DNA from: Nymphaea colorata | Taxonomy: Eukaryota; Streptophyta; Magnoliopsida; Nymphaeales; Nymphaeaceae | Assembly: GCF_008831285.2 (NCBI RefSeq) | Contig: NC_045149.1 | Span: 10,878,417 to 10,942,416 of the forward strand | Direction: 5' to 3' | DNA: 64,000 bases | Part shown: one piece after another, positions 1-11,036 of the stretch | How positions within the stretch are numbered: position 1 is the first letter of the stretch | How the letters are laid out: every line of letters begins with the position of its first letter | Translations under genes and position numbers: made by a program | Notes under the pieces: model-generated | Seen by the model: only the letters and a program-made list of their open reading frames with translations | Database searches by the model: none | What the model was told of the DNA's origin: nothing

Positions 1-195
1 AAGCTATTAAAATTATTACATGAATCATTTTCCAAGAGTGTACAGATGCCAAAGTCATTTTGTGAGGCAAAGAAAGTTGTTGCAAAATTGGCTATGACTT
101 ATGATAAGATAGATGCATGTCACCAGAATTGCATGCTATTTTGGAAGGAATCTTCTAAGAAAGAACAATGTGATATTTGTGGTGCTTCAAGATGA
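1..195 (+). pseudogene. CACTA (En/Spm) TNP2-type transposase fragment
   Basis: Frame 1 is open from the window edge to a TGA at 193-195. It reads as the conserved N-terminal part of plant CACTA TNP2 transposases: a MPKSFCEAKK stretch, then TYDKIDACHQNCMLFWKE, then a CDICGASR zinc-ligand segment. In intact proteins this precedes the DDE catalytic region. Here the codon that normally continues after the CxxCG-SR motif is a stop, and nothing similar follows, so it is a broken fragment. The 5' part lies outside the window. The family call rests on remembered motif order, not a search. Confidence 0.8.
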
Positions 196-620
196 AGAGG
201 TGCAGATGAAATGAATAATGCTACAAGTGCAAACTCCAGCAAAACTCAAAATATGCTACATGGATAGCTTTTGCTATTTTACCTTTGATCAAGTATGCTG
301 TTCTTTTCATCTACCTATTTTGATAAAAGTCATCGTTCACTATTTTCAAATTCTATGTTGAGTTTATCCACTTGAACCCACCTTCTGGTATTGAACAGAA
401 AGGCAGTGAGCCAATGACTTGCCACAGTCATTTGATATTTAATATAATCTGCCTTTGATGCTTATTGGTGTTTTTGTGTCTATAAGATGGGATTTTATTA
501 TTATGTTCTCTGATGTTTCAATTTTAGCTATTTTCTTTGCAGCTACTTGCAATCCATATAGCTATTATTGAGAAGATTCAACATCTAAATGTCTTATCTT
601 TTCTTTAATTTTCTTGCCAG
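196..620. other. non-coding DNA between the transposase and GH31 fragments
   Basis: No coding frame of note. The last 20 bases are pyrimidine-rich and end in TTGCCAG, which looks like an intron acceptor for the GH31-like exon that follows. Confidence 0.5.
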
Positions 621-719
621 GAGTGTTTCGCTGATCCAAAGTCTTTGGTGAATAAGCTCCATGCAAGTGGCTTCAAAGCAATCTGGATCCTTAATCCTAG
701 CATTAAATTTGAGAGCTGA
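621..719 (+). pseudogene. glycoside hydrolase family 31 (alpha-glucosidase-like) exon fragment
   Basis: After a splice-acceptor-like TTGCCAG, frame 621 reads ECFADPKSLVNKLHASGF then KAIWILNPSIK. This matches the GH31 motif in which DPKSLV..LH..GFKAIWMLDPGIK leads into the substrate-binding strand. The frame hits TGA at 717-719, just where the family continues with a GY(F/L)-type segment, and DGYLI follows directly after the stop. It is a single degenerate exon. No other GH31 exon is visible on either side, so this is not a working gene. Its position between CACTA-derived pieces suggests capture by a transposon, which is inference. Confidence 0.65.
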
Positions 720-1309
720 GATGGATATTTAATTGAGATTTCTGATGCTCAGGAAGACCATGCTTTGGCTGTGAACGTCTAGCTCCAAGAGTAGCAGCTT
801 TAAGCATTGAATTGTGTCCAAGAAATTTTAGCGAAGGATATTTCTAGAAGATTTATTTTGTCTTCCTACGCTCGTGACTTAGTCTAATGCAGAACTCATC
901 TCCACACCTCAGGCATGTGCTTCACCTTTGAAACTGTGATGTATACTACATATTGAACTTGGTTGTTGTTAACTCAAGTTGGTTCGTGTTCATTGGTACC
1001 TTTTTGTTTAAAGAAACCTTGGCATTGATGGACATCGTCTGAACTCCATGTGTTTGTTGGTGTTAGCTCATAGGAAAGGTAACTTTGTAACAGACAAATT
1101 TCTATTGGATCATGTTATGAAGTTTTTTTGCGAGACAAGGGACTATAGGCCTTCAATGTTTCCCAAGCAATTGCTTTTTTTTTCTTGCTCATTTTCATTG
1201 AAGGTCTATTATTTTGTTTGAGGACTTGCTTATTATTTCAACCAATGTTGTAAATATTGGTTTTTGTTTTGTAGGGGTGAGGGGACAACAATCAGCAGCA
1301 CAAATAGTG
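720..1309. other. non-coding DNA, nothing recognised
   Basis: Short frames only. No promoter, RNA or repeat was recognised. Confidence 0.4.
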
Positions 1310-1649
1310 CACTACTAATAGTAAAAAATATAATAGCACAAAACTTTCTTTACTAATTGATTGAGTAGTCGGTCTGCTAAAGATAACTTTCGTGGTGAAA
1401 CTACGATCTTCAGTAATGAATTAAAACATAACTAAATATTTATTAATGACAAGAAAAATTGTGCTACAATTGCTAAACAACGATGAAAATTTTACGTTAC
1501 AAATAATCAGCAATGATGCATATCTTTTTTGTTACTTTTTCTTTCAGTGATGGTGCCTACAGTCACAACTTAGTGACGCATCGTTTGTGTCATTCAACCA
1601 TTTTAGTGGCTCAAATTTTGTGCCACTAAATTAGATGACTGTTGTAGTG
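1310..1649. mobile_element. CACTA-like element end or non-autonomous copy
   Basis: The segment begins CACTACTAATAG and ends TTGTAGTG, the inverted CACTA/TAGTG termini. Inside are subterminal motifs of the kind seen in plant CACTA elements, notably an inverted pair TTTAGTGGC (near 1612) and GCCACTAAA (near 1622). No 3-bp target duplication is visible, so the left boundary may be internal to a larger element. With the TNP2 fragment at 1-195 it may be the 3' end of one decayed CACTA transposon. Confidence 0.5.
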
Positions 1650-1672
1650 CTTCTTCTTCGCATCTCTAATCC

Positions 1673-1677
1673 TCCTT
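1673..1677. repeat. target-site duplication, left (TCCTT)
   Basis: Five bases immediately left of the 5' LTR. They are identical to 6681-6685, just right of the 3' LTR. Confidence 0.85.
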
Positions 1678-2010
1678 TGTTGTGAAGGACAAATTGGTCC
1701 ATTGTTTATTTCAAGTAGAAGGTAAATTCAAAAAATTACCAAGCAGATATTTCCTCAAGCTCCTCTACTCACACGCAGCTTGCAGTCCACCATACAGAAG
1801 AAAGTTCTGAACGATTGTGTATATTGCATCCTAACAGAAACCATTCATTAAGTGATTGTAATGGATTTATTATGTAAAGAAGTATATATATAGTAGAATG
1901 GAAACCCTACTGATTGAGACTTTTCTCATTGATTCTCTTTGTTTTCTCTTAGTGCATCTACTTTGCTTCACTGTCAAAGCTATCTCCTCCTTGCTTGATA
2001 ATATGTTACA
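1678..2010 (+). repeat. 5' LTR of the copia element
   Basis: It begins TGTTGTGAAGG and ends ATGTTACA. It aligns along its length with 6323-6680, with shared blocks such as CCATTGTTTATTTCAAGT and TTTTCTCATTGATTCT. Confidence 0.88.
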
Positions 2011-2022
2011 TGCTATCAGAGC
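2011..2022 (+). other. primer-binding site (initiator tRNA-Met)
   Basis: TGCTATCAGAGC directly follows the LTR. It differs by one base from the usual plant copia PBS TGGTATCAGAGC. Confidence 0.85.
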
Positions 2023-2029
2023 AATGTTA

Positions 2030-3090
2030 GGAGAAAATGTCGAAGTGCCTCCACTTCATTCCTGAAACGGCACACATCCCATTTCTCCATCAAATGGAAC
2101 AGGTTTATCTTCTAACATAAATATTTCTAAGCTTTCCAATCCCTATTTCCTACATCATTTAGATAATCTATGAATGACATTGGTTTCTCCAGTGTTAGCT
2201 GGTGAGAACTATGCTACATGAAGTCATGGTATGGTCATGACTTTCTTAGCCAAAAACAAAGTTGCATACATTCATGGGAGCATTCCTCAACCAAATATAT
2301 TCTCTACCGATTAAATTTTGTAGAGACAATATTGTAGTCATCTTGTTCTATAATGGTTGTTGAATTTGATATCCAAGGACTTGGAGACTAGAATTATGTA
2401 CTGCTTAAGGACAATGAAATATAGGGCTGATCTCAGGTTAGGATTCACACGTAGTGCTCCATTTAAGTATCAAATTAAAGCCTCAATTAACAGGTTGTTT
2501 CAAGGAATCGATGAATGTTATTATGTATTACACTAAGCTGAAAGCATTAGGGACGAATTAGCATCATGTGAGAGTTTGCATGAATGCTCTTGTGGTGCCC
2601 TATAAATTATTGTGGAGAAACAACAAGAAGACAAGGTTCTTCAATTCCTAATGGGCTTGAATGACTCCTATAATGCCACAGGGGTCAGATCCTACTATTA
2701 GAGCCTCTTCCTTCAGTCATTAAGGTTTATTCATTAGTATTACAAGAAGAAAACAAAAGGAAAGCAATAATGCAAGCCTCTGTAGTGGATCACATTAGTC
2801 TTGCAACAACAAATACTGATCCTAGGTATTAGCAAGATAAAAATATAAAAAAATCTCAATACTATTGTAATTATTGCTGCATAAAAGAGGTGTTTCAAGG
2901 TGAATGGGCACCCACCAACTTCTAGAGGAGGAAAACAGAGTGGATATAAGCCCATTAATGTCAATGCTATTGAAGGAGAGAACATGCCTTTTTTGCATCT
3001 ATCACACAAGCCAATCACTACACAAAGGACAAACCCTCTACTTCCCTATCGATGAGCACAATCAACTAAAGCCACTTGTCCTCTCAATCA
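2030..3090 (+). pseudogene. copia gag region, decayed
   Basis: This interval lies between the PBS and protease, where gag belongs. It has no frame longer than about 70 codons and many stops. Assignment is by position only. Confidence 0.5.
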
Positions 3091-3099
3091 AACTTTGCA

Positions 3100-3342
3100 A
3101 GTATGTTGTGTCCTAAATTTGGCTCTTGGATTGTCAATAGTGGTGCTTCAAACAACATGTCATCTTCCCTTAAAACTATTTCTAACGTTACCAAACTTAT
3201 TAGTCCTTCCACCATTGGACTATCAAATATAATTGTCCATGCCACTCATGTTGGTGAAGTTACCTTGTCAACATCTCTTGTTTTGGATAATGTATATTAT
3301 CTTCCTAAATTTCAGTTTAATCTTTTTTTGTTAGTAGATTGA
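3100..3342 (+). pseudogene. copia aspartic protease domain, inactive
   Basis: An open stretch reads FGSWIVNSGASNNMSSS and continues to VLDNVYYLPKFQFNLF, the copia protease pattern W(I/L)xDSGA...VLxVPxxxxNL. The catalytic DSG is NSG here, so the enzyme would be dead even without the stop at its end. Confidence 0.75.
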
Positions 3343-3499
3343 TTCAACAAAAAAATGTCATGTTATATTTACATTGGACTATTGTTTCTTGCAGGACCCA
3401 AACTGCATGATGATGACTGGCTTGGGTAACTCTAAAATGAGCTGTATGTTTGCAAAGTGTTTGAAATTCCCGTTCACTCCATAGCTATGACCACCATCA

Positions 3500-4130
3500 A
3501 TATTCAGTCTGCCTTTTGGCACTCAAGACTTGGTGACCCTTCCCTCACTAAGGACCATATGTTTTCATATTTTGATTTCAACATCAAAGTGTCAAATACT
3601 TAGTGTGAAATTTGTAAGATTGCGAAACCATCTAGATTATCATCTCAGTCAAGTGCTTTCTATACTATTCATTCATGTGAACTGCTCTATTACTCATAAG
3701 CCTCACACTCTACTGTGCATTACTTTATGACTATTGTAGATTATTTCTCAAGGGGTATTTGGATTCACCTAAGGAAACACAAAAGTGAGACATGTCATTA
3801 CTTGAAAACATTCATTAACATATGTGAAAGACAAATCAAAACTAATGTTCTAAGCATTATAACTGATAATGGAACTGAGTTTTGTTCAAATGACATGAAA
3901 AAATTCTTTCAAGAAAAAGGAATAGTTCATCAATGCACTTGTGCTTACGCACCACAATAGAATGGTGTGGTTGAAAGAAAGAACGTACACATATTGAACG
4001 TGGCTCATGCATTGGTGTTTTAATATAATCTTCCCTTGAAAATTTTGGGGTGGATGCACCTTTACTGTAGCTTATTTAATAAATTGAACCCCATCAAAAT
4101 GTTTGCAATATGCACTTCCATATGAAAGGA
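3500..4130 (+). pseudogene. copia GAG-pre-integrase and integrase core, broken
   Basis: An HSRLGDPSL-like start is followed by CEICKIAK, a zinc-binding remnant. The core is spread over frames: the first Asp in TIVDYFSRG (near 3725), the second in ITDNGTEFCS (near 3863) and the Glu in NGVVERKN (near 3961). All three DDE residues remain, but stops at 3957 and elsewhere interrupt the frame. Confidence 0.8.
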
Positions 4131-4789
4131 TGTTTAAAAGAAAAACTCAATTGTTTCCATGATTGAGTTTTCAGATGCTAATGTTATGCAGAAAATTTAA
4201 ATCCAACCTCAAAATGTGACAAGCTGTTACAACCTTGTTTTATTATTGTTTATCCATACAACCAAAAGGGATACAAAGTTCATAATATAGAAATAAAAAA
4301 GTGATGGTTTATAGAAGCATTATTTTCAATGAATTCCCTTCTATGATACATATGCACTTGTTTTTCCCATTGCTTTTGAAGATGCTGAATCAAATAAAAG
4401 TAAAGGTCCAAATGAAGTTCCTACATCACCTCTTGGAACATTTGAAACCCAAATTCCAAACATAGATTTGCCTTGCTCTAATTCACTTGAATTTCAACGG
4501 CTAACAGAAGCATGTGCAAAAGGTTCTACCAATTCCATTGGTACACCTAAGCAAATGGACATGTATGTTTTAATTCTAGTTTTTCAATTAAATCCATTGA
4601 ACCACAACCAGTAGTGGGGAGATCAATTTGAGGAACCAAACCATCTGTCCTACTTAAAGAATACTATTGCACTGCAGCTCTACAAGAATCACCCAAGCCT
4701 CATCTTGAATGGTAAGGTGTTCTACTAATTACCCTCTTTCTCAAGTTCTTTCTTTCTCTAAATTTTCAATTGTTCACAAAGCCTTATTG

Positions 4790-5620
4790 TCAAATGTTTT
4801 TCATCTGCTTGAACCAACATCATTTATTGAAGCAATGCAAGATTTGAATTGGACAAAGGCTATGCAAGCTGCCATAGATACATTGGAAACAAATAATACA
4901 TGGTCCTTGGCATCACCACTATTGATGTTAAGCCCATAGGGTGCAAGTGGGTTTATAGATGGAAAAGTCAAAAGGTATATGCCATGGTTAGTTGCCAAGG
5001 GTTTTAATCAGGTGGAGGGTATAAACTACCATGAAACTTATGCACCTATTGCAATGCTCGTCTCAACAAGATGTCTTCTAGTTGTTGTTGCAAAAAATAA
5101 ACTAGGCTCTTCACCAAATGGATGTGTATAGTGCATTTTTAAATGATGATCTTGATGAATATGTGTATGCAGAATTACATCTAGGCTTTGGTGCACCAGA
5201 TGAAATGCGAAGATGTAAGTTGAACAAGGTACTTTATGGGCCTTAAACAAGCCACTTTGAAATTGGTTCAAAATTTTTTCTGCTACCGTTACAAAGTTTG
5301 GTGTCAAGCAGTTTAAGAGTGACTATTCTTTGTTCACATGCATTCATCATGCTACATTTACAACAGTCCTTGTCTATATAGATGATATTATAATTACTGA
5401 AAATTGTCTAAAAGAGATTGAGGACTTCAAAAAGTACTCGAACAAGCAATTTAGAATGAAAGACATTGAGCTCTCAAATATTTTCTTGGATTCGAACTTA
5501 CTAGAAAAAATAAAGGTGTCTTTTTGTTGCAGTGCAAATATTCCTGAAATATCTTTGATGAAGTTGGTCTCATGAATGCAAAGCCTTATAAAGTTTCAAT
5601 GGAGCAAAAACTCACTCTTT
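4790..5620 (+). pseudogene. copia reverse transcriptase, frameshifted
   Basis: TSFIEAMQDLNWTKAMQA starts the RT region, followed by GCKWVYRWK and then NYHETYAPIAM. The catalytic loop survives as LVYIDDIIIT (near 5370). Several stops and frameshifts lie between these blocks. Confidence 0.82.
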
Positions 5621-5859
5621 CTTTGACTGACGGAGAGCCACTTAAACATCCAACATTTATATAGAAGATTAGTTGGACACCTTATTATCTAACAATAGCA
5701 AGGCCAGACATTGCGTTTGTTGTGCAATCTCTTAGTCAACGTATGCAGAAACCCTCCATGACACTATCAACCAGCATTTAGAGTTGTGAAAATCTAAAAA
5801 CTCACCCAGGTCAGCGAACTTTCCTTCCCAGAAGACATAGGTTTCAGGTTGACAGTGCA

Positions 5860-6210
5860 TTTTGATCCAGATTGGGCTGCATATCAAGACACAAGGAGAT
5901 CAATAACTAGTTACTATATTTATTTGGGTGGAAGAGTAACCTTTTGGAAAACAAAGAAACAACACAAGATTTCCAGATCTTCTACAGAGGTAGAGTATTG
6001 ATCAATGGCAAGCACTTGTTATGAGTTGACATCGTTGAAGTATTTATGGTCTGTTTTTCAAGTTATTCAATTATAATATGTAACATAAATCAGCAATCCA
6101 AATGACAGCAAACCCAATTATTCATCAGCATACTAAGCACGCTGAGTTAGACTGTCACCTAGTGTGATATTTAGCTAAGAAAGGTCAAATTGTGCTCAGT
6201 TCATCCTTTC
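5860..6210 (+). pseudogene. copia RNase H domain, decayed
   Basis: The frame reads DWAAYQDTRRSITSYYIYLG, then FWKTKKQHKISRSSTEVEY, the conserved copia RNase H signature DWAGxxDxRRST...SSxxAEY. Stops follow EVEY. Confidence 0.8.
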
Positions 6211-6322
6211 AGGTCAGCAATTACCAGACTTGCTCACCGTGCAAATCACTATCAAATGAATTTATATACTTAAAAGCCAAAATGGGCATATGTTACTTAC
6301 ATGCATCAGTTTGAAGAGAGGC

Positions 6323-6680
6323 TGTTATGACGGATAAATTGAACCATTGTTTATTTCAAGTGAATGGACAATTCAAAAAATTACCAACATAAACGTATTC
6401 AGAGATATTTTCACAGGCTCCTCTACTTGCACGTAGCTTGTGGTCCAACATAAAAGAAGGAAGTTCCAGATGATTGTGTATATCACATGCCAATAGAATT
6501 AAGCCATATAAAGCTCTTTTGATTGATTGTAATGGATTCATTATTTAAAGAAGTATATAATAGCAGAATGGAAACCTTGTTGATTGAGGCTTTTCTCATT
6601 GATTCTTTGTATTTTCCCTTTGTGTGCCTGCTGTGCTTTACCATCAAACCTATCTCCTTCTTCTTGCTCAATTTGTTACA
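6323..6680 (+). repeat. 3' LTR of the copia element
   Basis: It begins TGTTATGACGG after a purine-rich tract (GAAGAGAG, 6313-6320) that may be the polypurine primer, and ends TTGTTACA. It is 358 bp against 333 bp for the 5' LTR. Confidence 0.88.
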
Positions 6681-6685
6681 TCCTT
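6681..6685. repeat. target-site duplication, right (TCCTT)
   Basis: Identical to 1673-1677. Confidence 0.85.
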
Positions 6686-6726
6686 ACAACATTTTGGTGT
6701 ACTCTCACTTGATTTCGGAAGCACCA

Positions 6727-7106
6727 ATCTTCCATCAAAAAAAATATCGAACACCAGCCTCCAACACTGCCTCTGTTCTTTATGTCTGAGCTTCTTCCTG
6801 GACCACCTAGTAACTCTGAACACATCTCTAGGAAGGCAGTCTTCTTAAATAACAAACAAACTGATGCTAGAGTAAATGGAAATGGTTGACCTTTCTACTC
6901 TATCGGCAGCTCTCAAAACTAGTTACGTATGTAAAACAACATGCCATTGGGAGTGAACCAAACAAATGGTTATGCTTCCTCCATTTTATCACAGTGTTCT
7001 TCACTCTTACATGTTCCCAAATCTGTTTCCTTGAAACCATTGGAGCCCAATTCCAACGAAACAAATCTTGTCCTTGAGGCATATTAAATGAACAACTATC
7101 AAACAC
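6727..7106. repeat. dispersed repeat R1, copy 1
   Basis: This segment is about 85-90% like 28552-28930 in the same orientation. Shared blocks include AGCACCAATCTTCCAT, AAATATCGAACACCAGCC and TTCCCAAATCTGTTTCCTTG. On the minus strand both copies hold a similar open frame (SRKQIWE.VRVKNTVIKW). That could be coding debris of a retroelement, perhaps the LINE whose RT scrap lies at 7767-8090, but I do not recognise the family. Confidence 0.8.
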
Positions 7107-7766
7107 CTATGGATAACTTCTCCATTTGGAATTTCTCCCACGAACTTTCACTATGGCTTATTGTCTAGCATAGTCATAAATATCATTTTTGTGTTTTAGA
7201 TGGCGAGGGTTTTCTTGGGTAACACACAGCGAGCTTGAAAAATTGGGAAAATAAGAAAAAAAGTATGGTAAATTTTCAAAAAATTAAAAAATGTTAAAAT
7301 TAGACAAAAAAGAGAATAGAGAAACTAATAGGACAACATAAAAAAATAGGTGGATAAGCAATAAATAACAATTAAAAATGGGAACAAGAAGTTTGACAGT
7401 AAGAAAACATGGAAAACCACCTAAAATGAAAAAAGGAAAAAACATGAAGTTCACGAAAAGCCCCACACTTATTTAGGTTTTCTACAATTAGGAATTTTTG
7501 TAAAAATGCATTTTTTACTTTTTTTTGTGGCTGACTCATTTTTTCATGTCCCTAATGTGTTTTTTCGAAAAAGAATGTATTTTTGTAACTATGCTATCCC
7601 ATTCATCTCAACCTTTTCCTCTACATTCCGAAAGCCCCTTAACTCAACAGAGTTCATTAAAATCACATCCGAGAACCTCTGATTTGTTGCTATGCCTTTA
7701 TGACATCTTTCCGTAAAAGGTCCTCTTCACAGTAAGGCATATTCTTCCCACTTAACTTGATAAACC
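7107..7766. other. AT-rich non-coding DNA
   Basis: A and T homopolymer-rich sequence with no credible coding frame or repeat match within the window. Confidence 0.5.
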
Positions 7767-8090
7767 CTACTCTCCTCCTTCATTAATTGGACAAGCCAAC
7801 AGTTTGCAAAGCAAGGGGATGAAGCTTGCGCACAGTTTCGGTATCACTCGAGTTGTACACACATGATGTTCTCCCTTTTCTTCATCACCATCAAGGCATC
7901 TTAAAACAACCATCCAATAAGAAAGAAGTGTCTGCAGCTCGATCATAATTAGGCAAATTTTGGCCCATGACAGTAACTTTTGTTTCCATAAACTGAGCTT
8001 GTTTTGTAGTTTTAACAAAATTGCATCCGAAGATCCACTGAGAGCTTGTGAGGTGGTAAAACTGATGAGGTCTAAGAGCATAGGAAGCAT
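7767..8090 (-). pseudogene. LINE reverse transcriptase C-terminal fragment
   Basis: A minus-strand frame reads LQNKLSLWKQKLLSWAK, then LQTLLSYWMVVLRCL. This fits the region after the catalytic core in plant LINE (L1/RTE-type) reverse transcriptases, usually L..W....LS.AGR..LIKSVL..lP.Y.M. There is no catalytic motif and no neighbouring LINE domain, so it is a short relic. Confidence 0.6.
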
Positions 8091-8116
8091 TGGTCAAACA
8101 GACCACTATATATCCT

Positions 8117-10046
8117 GTCAATGGGTCACAAAGTCAAGCTTTTATCTTCTACTGTTAAGTTTTCACTCTGTCAAAATATAAAATATAACTATGTAGTAGT
8201 ACAACGTCCAAGTAATACTAATCCGCGAAAATTTCTCAAAATATTTAGGATTTTAAGTAATACTAATTTAGTAGTAATTTGTTCTCATAAAAGACAGTGT
8301 TAAATGACATCAGGAATTATGTGTCTTAATTTATTTATTCATCTATTCACATTACTACGTTATTAACGACGAATTAAGGTCGATATTGGGCCAAAAATTG
8401 TTGTAGTCAAAACTTCTTGAAAACGGCAAGTACATGTCTCTGCTTGCTTCTTTTCTTTTTATTTTTTTATCTGAAAAAATGTAACAAAGGTACATAAATA
8501 GTGCCCCAGTCGTGAACAGGAAATACCAAATACGGATATGGATATATAACATGGGGCACAACTTGAACCCATTAGACAATCATCTTTAGTTAAACCAACA
8601 TGAAAATATTCATCGGCGATCGGGGAAGATGTTAACGAAATCTTCAAAGTTGATAACATAATTGCAATAAGGTGTTTAATACAACTATCTTTGTTTCATG
8701 ATTCATGTAGACGTGTTGCAGACTCTATAGGTTTCATTTTACAGTTTTGTGATTTTTATTAGTTTTACATTTTTGGATATTTGAATCTTACGGTAGCATT
8801 TGGATGACACATTAAAAAAAAAAAAACTGTTTTCAACAGTTTTGTCATTATTGAAAAACTGGCTTGTGTGCTTGTTTAATAGGATCGAAACACTTTTTTT
8901 TTAATAAACAACTTATAAGGTGTCATGTTATTCACTTCATTTGGAAAAAAAGGTTTAACTAAAAGTTATATTTGGCAAAACACTGTCTTGGTATCTTTCA
9001 AAAGCAGCTCAAAAAGTGTTTTGGAATCAAAATCATTTTTTATCTCCAAAGAATTGGTTTTGGCGCCGTTGACAAGTTCTTGTGACATACTTGTTGGAGC
9101 TTTGCAGAATCTTTAGCGCAGCTGAACTTGAACTGCAAGTGATTCTTCTCACGTCTTAAGTGCAACTTGTCTCCAAGGGAGGAGGGAAGTGTGGCTACAT
9201 ATCGACAATTGCCTACACCGGCCTCAAAAAACTTTTCACTTTTTATATTGATATTTCTGAGCAATTTTTTTAATTTACAGATTGGTGCCCATTAAAATTT
9301 AAAATTTTTATACCTAGTGGCCTTTAGCCAAAATGTCCCTGCTTGTCTCGCAAGTAAAAGAAAAGAAAAAAAAAAGTCAGCTGCAGAGATTAACAAAGGA
9401 TTACTTGCAAAGAACCAGAGAAAGAATTCTAAAATAAATGCTTGTCCTTCCTTCGTACAGAGAAAGAGGTGAATGGATCTGTACAAGCAGAATTGGAGCT
9501 ACGTAGAGCAACCGCACGGGCCATTGATAAACCCGAGATTAGATTCCGGCTGCCACATTCATTAGCTATATGGACAAGAAGTAAACCACAACCAAACAAG
9601 TTTTCACTTGACAGAATCTATAGGTGCTGCAACAAGTTTAGCAGCAATTTCCACAACAAATCATATTTTAAAACCATACACAGTTAATTATTACCATGAG
9701 GATTCAGGGACGGTCATAATAAATTAGGACAGAGCATAAGATAAGGTCTAGATTCCAAAGAATTGGTCAATTAATTACATTCGGGATCAAATTTTTGTTG
9801 TCCTTTTTAAGATGAATTTACCATAGTTAAGGTGCCTTCTCATCTTTACTAAAAGTTTAATTCATGAACCAGTTTATTTTGATGTTTGAAGGGGTATTTT
9901 ATATGCTCAAAGATCGAATGACTGAAACTCAAATTCTTCGTAAGTAACAAATTAATCTGATTCATTTGTGATATATGCAAGAAGCTGACCTGAATTAATT
10001 CGCAATTCACTCTTTCTCTCCTTCTCTCTGATGGAATAATATGCGT

Positions 10047-10132
<86 letters not shown>

Positions 10133-10400
10133 GCACCGACCCTGACTCCAAGGTGCATGTTGCCACAGTGGCAGAACCGAGAGTTTTTGGTTTCAGGTCA
10201 CTTTCATGGGATTTTTTTATGGGCTCGTGTGGGCCAGCCAACAAGTAGCTCCTGTGGCCATGTCGCCATGATCGAGCAGCCCTGACCATTTTGCCACCAG
10301 CTTTTTTCTTTTTTTTTTTTTGACTTTTCTTCTCCAGCCGATACATCACCAGCAATGGGAACCCATGGGCTGTCCTTTTTTTTCTCTCTAGAGAGAGAGA
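8117..10400. repeat. tandem duplication, copy 1
   Basis: It aligns in order with 11037-13110. Both start CAATGGGT(C/T)ACAAAGTCAAGCTT and share blocks at 8225-8345, 8560-8720, 9120-9700 and 10135-10180. Divergence is high, with many indels. The copies are about 2.9 kb apart. A small frame around 9470-9590 resembles one at 12640-12745 (...AIDKP..RF.LP.SLA), but it has no start or context that makes it a gene. Confidence 0.75.
10051..10129. repeat. (TA)n microsatellite
   Basis: About 39 TA units. A much shorter TA tract (12956-12969) is at the equivalent point of duplication copy 2. Confidence 0.95.
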
Positions 10401-11036
10401 GAACTGGTGGAAAGTTAAACTCTAAATGTTTGTGATAAACTGTTGAATGAATAATTTCTAAATGCAACTACCTGTTTCAGGAACTTTTTAAACAGTTCAA
10501 CTTTGAGGGGTCTGTTATAAAGTTTGGACCACATTCACGGAACGTTCACAAATAATATTACTAATTTCTTCATCTCGAAATGGTTATCATTAGCATGTCT
10601 TAATTCTTTCTAAGAAGCAAAAAAAAAGAGAGAAAAACACTACCTATCCTCTAGTAGAAGGATTAATCAGTTTTTTCTTTCATGGCCCCAAGTATGCAGG
10701 CTTTAATGTAACTAGTCAAGGCATTCTTTTGTAAATTCAACCATTTTATCTATGAGCAGGAAAGCCTCCATCAACGTCAAGGCTGTCGCTTCCAAGACAA
10801 AAAACATGAGATTCTGAATTCACATACACGCCACAGCTTGCTTAGGGCAATATATCCTTCATTCTCTCTCTCGTCAGTTCACAGAGTAGCCAAATCAATT
10901 AATATATACAATTAACTATATAGTCAAACTAACGAAATAACAAGTGTTGAGTCATGTTAGTTTTTAAAGGAAAAAGAGTATATGAAGGATTTGTATATAA
11001 ACAATTAACAGATCGCGATACTGCAAAGGTCATAAG
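10401..11036. other. spacer between the two duplication copies
   Basis: AT-rich with no coding frame and no repeat recognised. Confidence 0.45.

Larger units (their letters stand above)
1678..6680 (+). mobile_element. Ty1/copia LTR retrotransposon, structurally complete but coding-dead
   Basis: The element is about 5.0 kb. LTRs lie at 1678-2010 and 6323-6680, both TG...CA, and the flanking direct repeat TCCTT (1673-1677, 6681-6685) is a perfect 5-bp target duplication. A primer-binding site complementary to initiator tRNA-Met starts right after the 5' LTR. Internal order is gag, protease, integrase, reverse transcriptase, RNase H, which is the copia arrangement. All domains carry stops or frameshifts. 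The two LTRs agree at roughly four positions in five by eye and differ by 25 bp in length, so the insertion is old. Confidence 0.9.

Noticed and set aside
9849-10355. 168-codon minus frame with a long Ile-Tyr run
   Set aside because: Most of the frame is translation of a (TA)n microsatellite. The same applies to the Ile-Tyr frames at 15779, 17056, 18841 and 52218.
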